This document shows, one piece after another, positions 22,901-34,900 of a stretch of 64,000 nucleotides of DNA. The notes beneath the pieces are model-generated. The model made no database searches. It had not been told where the DNA came from and saw only the letters and a program-made list of their open reading frames with translations. Source of the stretch: Chiridota heheva (taxonomy: Eukaryota > Echinodermata > Holothuroidea > Apodida > Chiridotidae); assembly GCA_020152595.1 (NCBI GenBank), contig JAIGNY010002993.1, positions 277,001-341,000 of the forward strand. The letters are read 5' to 3'. The translations under genes and the position numbers were made by a program. Position 1 is the stretch's first letter; each line of letters opens with the position of its first letter.

Positions 22901-25900
22901 CCGTATGGACCAGTAAAGCTTGGATACGGAGCCGTATGGACCTGTGAAGCTTGGATACGAAGCCATGTGGACCTTTAAAGCTTGGATACGAAGCCGTATG
23001 AACCCATAAAGCTTGGATACGGAGCCGTATGGACCCGTAAAGCTTGGATACGGAGCCGTATGGACCAGTAAAGCTTGGATACGGAGCCGTATGGACCTGT
23101 GAAGCTTGGATACGAAGCCATGTGGACCTTTAAAGCTTGGATACGAAGCCGTATGAACCCATAAAGCTTGGATACGGAGCCGTATGGACCCGTAAAGCTT
23201 GGATACGGAGCCGTATGGATCTGTAAAGCTTGGATACGGAGCCGTATGGACCTGTGAAGCTTGGATACGGAGCCGTATGGACCTGTGAAGCTTGGATACG
23301 AAGCCATGTGGACCTTTAAAGCTTGGATACGAAGCCGTATGAACCCATAAAGCTTGGATACGGAGCCGTATGGACCCGTAAAGCTTGGATACGGAGCCGT
23401 ATGGACCAGTAAAGCTTGATACGGAGCCGTATGGACCTGTGAAGCTTGGATACGGCCATGTGGACCTTTAAAGCTTGGATACGGCCGTATGAACCCATAA
23501 AGCTTGGATACGGAGCCGTATGGACCCGTAAAGCTTGGATACGGAGCCGTATGGATCTGTAAAGCTTGGATACGGAGCCGTATGGACCCGTAAAGCTTGG
23601 ATACGGAGCCGTATGGACCCCTGCAATGGCCTGTAAAGCCGTTTCATGGACCCGTGCTGTGGAGCCGTAAGGACCCGTACAGAGCCATACATTGGAGCAG
23701 TGCAGACCACTATGGACCTGTGGAAGTAATCTAATGCCTCTACAGCGAGACGTAAAATTACTTGTAACTCACTTAGGATGCAGCCCCTTTGTGGCCCTAC
23801 CTGTCCCTACACAGAAACGTGGTCCACAGTGGTCTTATAAGGAGTCACCCACCACTACCTACACCACATTGACTCAGTATCGCCAAGACGGGGTGCTAGC
23901 AATGCGTGGTTTATTCTAAGTTCCGTCGTTAAGACCCGAACTTAGCTGATCAAAATGGTTTCAGAAATAACTTACGTCTGACAGAACTCTGCCATTGGCC
24001 CTGCTGATTCGAGTTGGGGGCCCCAGGGGGTAAGTCAGTATAAGTTAACAAAGTAGGCTACTGCCTCTGACCTCCCATCTCAGTATCGTTGAGCTGTAGT
24101 TCGTGGCATAAGCAGAAAACTCTGGACTTTATACTGATATGATATATTTAACATGAAGCGCCTCTTGGCGTCTGAAAATAAATATATATGTATATAAATA
24201 TAGACTTACACCAAAGCTCCCCTACGGAGATGTACTTACGACCTTTAACGTGGGCAAGACGGAACTGCGGAAGACATCAAACATGGTATGAGGCAAGCCA
24301 CAGCAATTTAGTACACCAGAAAAAAGAATCAGTTACACTTATATTGGAAAATTTCAAAAATCCGAGAAAATGCATGAAATGTAAAAACTTTAAATGCATA
24401 GGGGTGGTTTAGAAATCACAAAGCACTGTGATCCTGGTGTTTGTGGAGATAAAAAGAAAGGTGAATTTCTTTAAAAGAGGGCACAAGGGAGCTCTCCCCC
24501 CCTCCCTTCCTGGTCTCTATCGCCAAATGAATCAAGCTCATAAATTAAAAACTCTGTCTTAACTATATGCAAGAGGTATGATCTCACGCTATGTTTGGTA
24601 ACATAAAATAATAAATAACTGTAGCTCCTTGAAGCTGGCTAAAGCCGACTCCGCACTCACTCTGTGGTGACGTCGACCCCTTGTGCATGCACCAACATCG
24701 AAACGAGAAGTTGGCTTAATGCATACAAGAATCTGTACTGAAGACATCCTAACATGTTAATACATATGTACTGTATAACACTAGACTATCCTTGTGGTAG
24801 GGTGGGGGCCTAGAGTGAAAAACACATCTACCCAAGGGAATGGTGTCCTCTAAACAAGCACACCAGGTGCCCTAGGGACTAAAAACATCCGCCGCGAGAG
24901 TTGGACTTTCTCTTTGTAGCCACCCGTTTTGTAGGGATGGAAGCAAAAACACTCTAACTTAAGTCTAAGCTTAATGGGAAAAGTCCTGTGAATTGGACTA
25001 TACTTCCTGGTCCCATGACTACCTCATCTTACTTCAGGTGATTGGAAAAGGCCAGAAGAAAATGCCAAACAATTTACAAACCTGCATGGTAGGAGCTGCA
25101 AGGAAGAAAATTGTTAGAAAAAGGTGAAAATTTAAAGAAATTTTTAGGCCAGTTCCAGCAATGTTGTGACAGCAACACTAAAAAGAAGGGATGTTAGAGG
25201 TATTATGGAGGTTGGGGCTGGGTTGATAACTACATTTTTAAGGTCAGTTAGAAGTGCATTAGAATCAGGTCATTGGACCAGATTGCATATTTATAGCATG
25301 GAAGGTACTATATAACTTTAAGTAAATAATATTCAAAATTTTATAAGCCAATTTTGTGTGCAGCCCTGAAGTACTTGCCCTTTTTGGCTCATTGATAATC
25401 TTGTTTTCGAAATTGTGTGAAACCAAGCTAATAATGTGAATAAATACTAGCTGTTCTATGAATGTCAATGCAAGAGGAAAAAATGAATGTTCTATATTCA
25501 TGAAGAGCATACATCTTCAACTTTGATGACAATGATTAACTTGTTATTTACATCAAACACTTTCCACACTTCAATCATTTATCAAAATTTTTCATCCAGG
25601 TAATTATTCTGCTCTGGTCCTCTACCACCATCTTAAAAGTTAAGACTACTGACACCTACAGCAGAGAATGGAGTGATGATTGATGGATTGTCACAAAATT
25701 TCAAATTTAACACATAAATGTCTTAAATGTCACTAATTTTTGGCACCTTCTGCACAAAATGTCACATCAATTTTGCCTTTGTCACATTTGATTGGCATAG
25801 ATTCACACATCATGACCAGTTGACCGTTGATACTCATAAAAAGGATTATTTGGTTAAGTCTTTTTCATGAAAAATGAAATCCACCACTAAAATGCAATAT

Positions 25901-28900
25901 CAAATTACCAATGAGTGTGAGTGAAGGGGTAAAACATGTCACAAAATGTCAAACAAATTTTAACACATCTGTTTATGTTCATTTTGTCACAAAATTTTCA
26001 AAATGTCACAGATTTTTGGACAATGAAATTTTGTCACTCAATTCTCTGCTACAGTCAATATAAAATAGGCATAAAGCATTCAAAAAATTGATCACAAACA
26101 TCATCACCACTTGACAAATGACTCTCCAGCACATACAGACTACACTCTTCAGCACATGAGACTACACTCTTCAGCACATGACAGAGTACTCTCTTCAGCA
26201 AATGACAAACCACTCTCTTCAGCACATGACAGACTATTCTCTTCAGAACATAACAGATTACTCTCTTCAGCACATGACAGACTACTCTCTTCAGCACATG
26301 ACAGACTACTCTCTTCAGCACATGACAAACCACTCTCTTCAGCACATGACAGACTATTCTCTTCAGCACATGACAGACTACTCTCTTCAGCACATGACAA
26401 ACTACTCTCTTCAGCACATGACAAACTACTCTCTTCAGCACATGACAAACTACTCTCTTCAGCACCAACAGACTACTCTCTTCAGCACACGACAGACTAC
26501 TCTCTTCAACACACGACAGACTCTCTTCAGCACACGACAGACTATTCACTTCAGCACACAACAGATTAGAGCTGTGACCGTTTAGCGTGTACTCGCTACA
26601 CGCTCGCAAATTTTGTAAACGTTTACTAAATATTCATTGCGAGTAATCGTTTTTCATACATTATAGGCCTAGTGTCTTGCCGTTGAAAATCAATATTGAT
26701 GATTCAAATCACACACACATTCGGCTGACAAAATTCCAATCAATGATTTTTTACAAACTGTAAACCCGATTAGCATTAATCTTTTTTAAATGTGCGAATC
26801 ACAAATGCGCAGTAATCACTAATGAATGGGGATATTATGCACTTTGATTTCGCCGAAATCTGAGTAATCTAACTTGTAAAATGTACCGCGAATGTGCAGC
26901 AGTAAACAGTGAAACTAACAATAGGCCTAACGTTAGGCCATAGGGCTTTAAATCCCACACAATCAAGGCCCGTTTCATCGACCAAAAACCACTTGAATCG
27001 TGACAATCAGTACATTTACATGTAAATATTACCTGATGAGTCAAATAAATTTTGCAAGAAAGAAAAAATATTGCATAATAAATAAACAGAAAAAGGTTTT
27101 AACAAAGCTGAAATTCTGCATGCTGCGCAAAGATGGCGGCCATTTTTTCGAGAGGGCTAATATTTCAGAACTTCCTGGCGGTGGTGGCGTAGTTTTGAAA
27201 TGTTTTACGGCGAGGTATATCATAGGCCTCAGTATGCAAGATTTTCACAAAACTTTGGAAGCCGTAGCGAATACGACAAACAAGTTACGCGATGTTGAGT
27301 TTACATGACACTGAAAGGAAGTTATCTGTTCTTTCTAAACTGAATTTCCATGCATATTTTCCATAAAAATGATAATTTGTTCTGTAGAAGTAAACTTTTT
27401 ACGATTTGGAAAGCAAAACTCAGCGTCTATTTGAGCAAAGCAGTCAGTACTTTTGCCATACTAGTTGCGTGATTTTTTTACTTCGCCTTGTAGTTTTGGA
27501 GCAATTTTGGTGTATTTCCGAAAATTACGGTACTAAACTCGTGTACACGATACACGCTCGCTTTTTTTGGCGTGTACACGTTTACTAAAATCCCTAAACG
27601 TTCACAGCTCTACAACAGATTACTCTCTTCAGCACACGACAGACTACTCTCTTCAGCAAACGACAGACTACTCTCTTTAGCACACGACAGACTACTCTCT
27701 TCAGCAAACTACAGACTACTCTCTTCAGCACACGACAGACTACTCTCTTTAGCACACGACAGACTACTCTCTTCAGCACACGACAGACTTCTCTCTTCAG
27801 CACACGACAGACTACTCTCTTCAGCACACGACAGACTACTCTCTTCAGAACACGACAGACTACTCTCTTCAGCACAAGACAGACTACTCTCTTCAGCACA
27901 CGGCAGACTACTCTCTTCAGCACACGACAGACTACTCTCTTCAACACACGACAGACTACTCTCTTCAGCACACGACAGACTACTCTCTTCAGCACACGAC
28001 AGACTACTCTCTTCAGCACACGACAGACTACTCTCTTCAGCACATGACAAACTACTCTCTTCAGCACATGACAAACTACTCTCTTCAGCACATGACAAAC
28101 TACTCTTAGTTTTCCTTCACATGACAGTATCTTCCCATAAAAACTGAACACTAAAAACATAAAAATCCTCATTTATGTTTCTTTGCATTCCATAAAGCAC
28201 ATCAATGATTCTTTCCTAATTCAGTTGAAGAAATTGTGCTAGATTTTATGAGTCAGTCTTTTGCTTCTGTAGTAAGATCTGGAAAATAGTGTTTGGTCAA
28301 TTGACTTGTAGAAATCATTACATCCTGAGTAGTTTATTCTTTGAATTTTGAACCTGGTCATCCGATATATTGCATAACATTAGGTGCAAATCAAGCTGAA
28401 AGTGTCGTCTTCTCCAGCAGTTCCTGTTTTAAAATTCAACCCTGGAGGAAATAGATGGTAGCACCTATCCATTCCCTCAAACATGAAACCAAAGGTTCAG
28501 GACTGATGTTCAATTATCGCTTCCATTTGCTATGAATACTTTCCTACACGGAAAGGAATTGAAGGGCTTCTAATCTGGATTACCTACGTTGCGAGCAAAA
28601 GCTAAGAAATGCTTAATTGTAACCTGGTTGTAAATTTCAGTTTATTGCCATAATCAACAGTTTTGGCTGTTTCTTATCCTTACTTTAAGAGGTGCAGTGG
28701 CTCAGTGGTTAAGAAGTCTAGGTCATATGCGAAAGGTACCAGGTTTGATTCTCGTCGTGAGCACTGCATTGTGTCCTTGAAACCGGGGATGAGCCTAACA
28801 AAACCGGGAATGAGCCTAACAAAACCGGGAATGAGCCTAACAAAACCGGGAATGAGCCTAACGAAACCAGGAATGAGCCTAAATGCTCTGATAGATGTAA

Positions 28901-31900
28901 CTTGACTATCTTTACTTTAGGCATATAAGTGACATTTAGTTCGTTCTACAAAACAACAAAGTAACATTTCTACAAGTAACTCACCGTCATGTCCCCATGA
29001 CATGGTGATATTTTCAATTCCACAATTCTCCTCATAGATACCAAGCTTGGTGTTGTATTTTTCGTTTTGCATGTCGGGATTGTCTGCGAAGCTTTCCAAA
29101 CCATATGCTACAGAGGGGTCAGGAGAACAGCCAACAGGGAATGTATCACCAACAACGCACCACTGAAAGAAATACCCCAAATAGTAAAAACAACGGATTT
29201 ATATGACGATATAAAATCTTTTAATTGGTAGACTGACATAACAGTATCCATGATGACAGCCTTGAGTCACATAGTCTTGTAAATAGTGGCACATATAAAG
29301 AACAGGGGACCCAATCTTTTGAAATAAAACTGAATTTTCACCCATTTCAGCCATAAATGCACCATACAAAGGATGAGTTCAGAGACCAAAAGGCTATCTC
29401 CTGATCTTATATGAAGTTAACAAATGATGATAATGATGAGTCCATTAATAAAGTTTCAAAGTTCAAAGCTTCCAAAACGTTCTTCTTAAAAAACTGGTTT
29501 AAAGATTTCTACACATACCATGATCTCAAAAGTATGTAGTTTTTAAATAATTCTAAAAATGTAGCTTACGTGATCTTAATTCTATTCTGAAAGAACTCTG
29601 AAAACAATCTTTGAATCAGTTATACTTCATAATCAATCAAATAATTTGACAGAAATTCTTTCTGGGTTCATTCCTCTCATGAATGTTCTTGGTGACACCA
29701 TGTTTTTAGACTATTTGTGAAAAGCAAATAGTGCAACTCCTCGTTATGTTTGGTTCTTATTGTTTTACAATGTTGTGTCACTGCACATTATTTTGATAGA
29801 ATACTGGCTCACAATAAGTTTTCATTTATAATTATTCGTAACACAAGATTGTTGTGTACAAATCACAGCTATATCTAAAAAAATACAGAATTTGACATCC
29901 ACAAATCCTTTGACAGTTAATCTTATCAAAATATGCTGCTCTGATACAAATTTGGATCATTTTGGTATGTATATGCTTTTGGTATGTATATGCTTCCTCC
30001 AACTACAAATACACACATAAAAAATCATGAAATGAAAAAAAAGATAAATCAGGCATCCCTTTTTACTAATTTAGAATTGTCCAGAAGAAGAGGTTTGTTA
30101 GCCATGTTGGCTTAAGTTTGATGGCATTAGAGGTGTTGGGGTAGGGGATGGCAGGAGTCTTAGAGGAAGAAAGGTTGGAGAGAGGTGGTTTGGGTAATGG
30201 GTGTGGTTGGCCTATTGGCAATGGTGATGGGCTTAGGACTGGGTAAGAAAAGCCAGGTGAGGTCGGTTTGGGTATGCGAGTCAGTTTTAGTTGTGTTAGG
30301 GTGGGCGGTATTGGTGTTAGAGGAGACTGCGCTAGAGTAGGAAGGTTTAGTGTGAAGGAAAGCGAGAAATTACTTCCTAGCCTCCGGGTTAGTGATGTTG
30401 GGACTAAGGGTTTTGAGTTTGGTTATTTGCTTTTCCTGCAGCCAAGTGGGGCAGTCTTTTGAGGAGAAATGGTTGGCTGGGTGAGTACCGTCGCAATTGG
30501 TGCAGAGCGGGGTGCTGGTGCAGGAGGTGCTGTCATAGTCCAGGGCTCCACAGTTGCCACAGCGCGCTTGGCTGCAGCAGGAGTTTTTACCATGGCCATA
30601 CTTCTGGCACTTATGACAACGGTGGGGGTTAGGAATATAAAGGGTGACTGGTGATGTGGGAGGGGAGAGTTGGTGTGGAAAAAGTCAGGAAGATGGTATT
30701 GGTAGGTGTTTCGGCACCATCTCTCTCTTGAGGACAAGACGACAGGCTTCAATAACGTGTTGATTGGCAAGTTTCTCTAAGAGGTCTTCATCGGTCAGGT
30801 AGGCAAGGTCTCTAGTTTTGACCACACCTTTCCTGGAGTTCAGGGAACGGTAGGGGGTAACTGTAACGTCAATACCGGTATTGGCTATGGTTTTGGTGGT
30901 GAGGAGGGTGGTGGCTTGAGTGTCCCTGGTGCAGTGCACCAGGAGATCGCCAGATCTGAGGGTAGAGACCTTGGGGAGAGTACCGACAAGGTCTTGGAGC
31001 ACCTTGTGTATGAGAAAAATGGAAGCTCTTTTAAAACTTTCTGGTTTATTAGTGGCCTGTATTATTATAATTTTCGGGACTGGGGCCAAAGAATGGTCAA
31101 TGGAGGTAGCAGGTGGGCCACTGGGAGGGAGGGTCAAGGCAGAAGTGTTTCTTCATGATGGAGAAAAAAAACCAAGGGCCAAGAAACCCGAGGCAACTAC
31201 AACAAAAAATCACGGAACTACTATAGGAAACCGCTGTACAGGTAAAGCGCTGTAAGGCGCGAAAGTCTGGTTAGAATGGGAGGGGGGGAAAAAAACAAAA
31301 AAACAATCTCACCGAAAGCAGATACCCATCCACAGAAAGATAATCCCAGAAAATGGAGATACAAAACAAAATTTAGGTGGTAAAGTGCAAGGTAAAGTGA
31401 AACAGAATGAAAAGCTGGAGAGAATAGAATAGAAGTCACGTTGCTCTCAACACCTCGCAAAGTGCAGGAATGTGTTCAAAGTTGTGGGGTCAAAATTAAA
31501 AGACTATAATACATCTTGTGCAATTTTGGCTGAAAAGTGACGGGTGCCCCAAATACCACTGGTTGGGCTATTCCCCCACTCCTTGTCCCCCCCTCCTTTG
31601 CATCTGTTTCCCGTGCCTGTCTCCTGGACTGTAGAAGTAGTCAACAAAAAGTACAATAACCTCCCAACCTCAATTAGTTCATAAAACATCAAAGTAGAAT
31701 TGGTTTCTTGTGCAAAAAAAAACATTTATTTAAAATTCAAATTGAAGCCTGTTACCTTTAAACAGAGGATGCATGCAGCTAGCACATGATCTAACATAAC
31801 CTTAGTAACTTCAAAATATAAATACAAATGCCCATTTTTACACAATTACATCTTGCAAAAATCATTCATCAAGTATCCAATATGGTATGTTATGTTTACT

Positions 31901-34900
31901 TCCATAGCAAATAGGTGTCAAAGTTCAAACTAACAATCTATGCTGACATTTTCACATAGTTTTAATGTCAGAAAATAATCATATCATATGAACACTGTCA
32001 CCCACAAACCTATCACTAACTCACATCCAAGGTTGAAAACATGACAGATGTGTAAAAGCTAAACTATCAATGTCTGTGAAAACAATATTTTGAGTCACAG
32101 AACTCATTGTTAAGATGATAATATTTACAACAGATTTAATGTTTAACATAAGAATGCATATTTCATATTTTTGCTAAATTTGTTACAATTGAAAACAACA
32201 GAACAATACCCCCCCCCCTCCTCTTTCCTCTGCCCCATACACACTTCTTTCTGTATTAATATATATTTTGTTTGGTGATTTTTTGTATCTCAGTGTGATT
32301 TTGACTTTTGATCCCCCTATTTTCAGAAGGTGAGTTGACTTTGCACTCATTACACAAATTTGATTATGTGACTTTGTTACCTCTCACTTTCAGTAAGCAA
32401 ATCTCATCCATGCACCAAAGGCTACATTAAAAGCACAAAACAATTGATAGCATTACAAACAGATTTCAGTCATATCCTTAATTCCCATGTCATCAATTCT
32501 GCATTTAGTAACAATTAGGTGGTACTCAGAAACAAACTAAAAAAACTTCCTTTCCAAAATGTATTTATTTGATTTGTTTTACTAAAATTTTCTAGGTGTG
32601 ATAACATAATAATTTGTGAAAGGAGAGCAAATCATGCACATACATACCTGAGGTTCTCCCCAGATACTCATGACCTTGCCCAGGTCATGAACCAGTCCTA
32701 TCAGATGAAACCAATCCTGGTCCGGGTGCTTTTGGCGGATCCTCTCAGCTGTCTGATATGCATGGTAAATGTTTGGAACACTTATCTGTATCAAAAACAG
32801 GGAATAAATTGGCAAAGAAAAATAACCAATTAATATCTATTGCAAAGTAATCTCTGTTAAATTTACTGATAGATCATTACCAAACTGCACAGATTTCGTA
32901 AAAAAATTATGTATCATTTGTCATAGCTAGAAAAGCAATTACCACTCTTTCACATACCATTCTAAATTTGCCAAGAATAGTTTTGTTACATCACTACAGC
33001 ATAACAAAATCTGAATTACTGATAAATTTGAGTAGGTGCCGTTTCAAGTGTAGCATCATTAGCACTGGAATTCAGTAAATGTGCTCTAGATCAAACACAG
33101 TGGTGGTGTCTTCTTACTGAATAAGCCTTAAATTAAGGAATCGGGTTTTACTGCGCAACTGTAGCAACATAAATCCTTCATTCTGTCCACATTCAAAAGG
33201 TTACTTCATCTCCTAACAAGGCTTGAAACTATCTTTTGTTTAAACATGATCAATTCTTAGAAACTGCTTCTTTAAAATATCTAAGGAATCTTTCGAGTAA
33301 GAAAGATACATTCTAGCTGCTTATTCAGTGAGAAGGGTCCTGACTGATGTTAAAGATTTATAAAGAAAATATGTCGCTTTAAACAATGTAATAAGCCATT
33401 TCTTTTCACTGTGGAAGAAATCAAGGTTGACATGAATCATATTAAGATTAAATCAAACATTGCAAAATAAGAAAAATACTTCCATTCCATCACCATGTTT
33501 TTTATCTACAAAGAAACATATATAGTTTTGTTTGTTAAGTTTATACACACAGTACACATCAAATATGTGATATATTGTCAATAAACCTGTTTAACATGCT
33601 TGTTCCTATTTACCTTCTACCATCTACTGTTCTTAACTTGTTTCCGGTAGTTATGAGGGATAACTTTATTAGCTTTGACGCTTCAAGTGGCGGTAGATCA
33701 GATGAGAGGGGAAACTTTCTTTGTGCAACAGAGGGCTGATGGTGCACTGCTCCTCCATAACCGATGACCTGATTTATTTGTGTATAAAGTTCATCTATGG
33801 ATACTTTCATCTAGTCGAGGCTTGTTCCTCACCCTTCATCTTTAACAACCTTCATAAACTTACCTGTCATTCCTTTATCAAGTGTTATAATACCTGTGAA
33901 ACTGAGGCAATGAGTACAGAAAAAAGATAGAAAACAGTGAAGTGAGTTGTTCCCGGTTGTATCAGCGTAAAGCTGATACATGTCCTATTTACATCTAGTC
34001 ATGCATCATCATATTAAGGTTTCATCAAATCTGTAAAGCGTCACTTGCTATTCCTCTTTTAAGTAAACTAGTAGGATACAAAATATTTACCCCAAAGGAT
34101 TAATGCTGTTTATTGAAATATTTATAAATTTTCAATTATAAATTTAGGAGATGGAATGCACACCATCCTATGATACTCCATATAGTCAATAAATGAACTT
34201 AACTTAATTTATCAATTCGATAATTTGATTAATCTTTTAAAAAATAATACCCTAAAGGAACTATGAAATAACATCATTCTATGTGACAAATTTTAAGTTT
34301 CAATATGCTACCCTTGCTATTCAAATATCAGATATTTACCTATAACTTTCCTTTACATATTTTGCATTGGTTTCTTTAAACAACAAAGCAAAAAGAGAAA
34401 AAAAAACAAAGCTTTTGATAGATTTTCGGAAAGAAATCATCCTAATTATATTTACTCGTATATCGTCGCAGGAAAGTAAAGTTGTCCTATGTCCATTTCT
34501 TGGCAAAATGGACTTTTTCATTGGTAAATAATCTATAACCAAGTAGGCTACTTTCTATACCTCTGACTTAACATATATCATCTAGGAAAAAAAATACTGT
34601 GGAAAAAAAAAATGTGCTATGTCCCAGAAATATATTTGAGGAAAGATAAACTGTCCTATGTCCTGGACATTGCATTATTTTTAATTCCATTTAGACATAG
34701 GACTGTTTTTATTTCCATAAAAACAAAGAAAACTGAAAATATTTGGACATAGCACTTTTACTGAATGGGCAAAAACAAGGTATACTTATAAGGAGGGTTA
34801 AATGGAATACTTTTAGTTTAAAAACGTGTAATTTCGTTTAATCAATTATTTTATAATACCCAGATCCCTGCTTATGTGTTTAATACTATGGCAACTAGTA

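Larger units (their letters stand above)
19953..25310 (-). mobile_element. DIRS-type tyrosine-recombinase retrotransposon remnant
   Basis: The element lies in a MIOX intron. Inverted termini of about 125 bases (19,953-20,080 against 25,310-25,188 on the other strand) bound it. A third partial copy of the end (CTTACCTTCCATGCTATC, near 20,180) lies just inside the left terminus, as expected for the internal complementary region of DIRS elements. Between the ends, fragments of reverse transcriptase, RNase H and tyrosine recombinase are recognisable on the minus strand in shifting frames. A 31-bp array replaces most of the upstream part. DIRS elements integrate through a tyrosine recombinase and make no target duplication; none is seen. 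The copy is dead. Confidence 0.85.

Noticed and set aside
22727-23710. Minus-strand repeat protein (YPSFTGPYGSVSKL)
   Set aside because: Frame through the 31-bp DIRS array; frame breaks wherever a unit is short. Kept only as a structural observation.
26055-28172. Eight-residue repeat proteins (SSAHDRLL, ESSLSCAE, VCHVLKRV)
   Set aside because: 24-bp minisatellite read in different frames and strands; interrupted by a transposon.
28690-28770. Possible tRNA gene
   Set aside because: Only A- and B-box-like words are present; no acceptor stem or cloverleaf, and the same head occurs in another SINE copy.
33610-33810. 66-codon minus-strand frame
   Set aside because: Possible donor at its end, but no acceptor in frame and no recognised homology.
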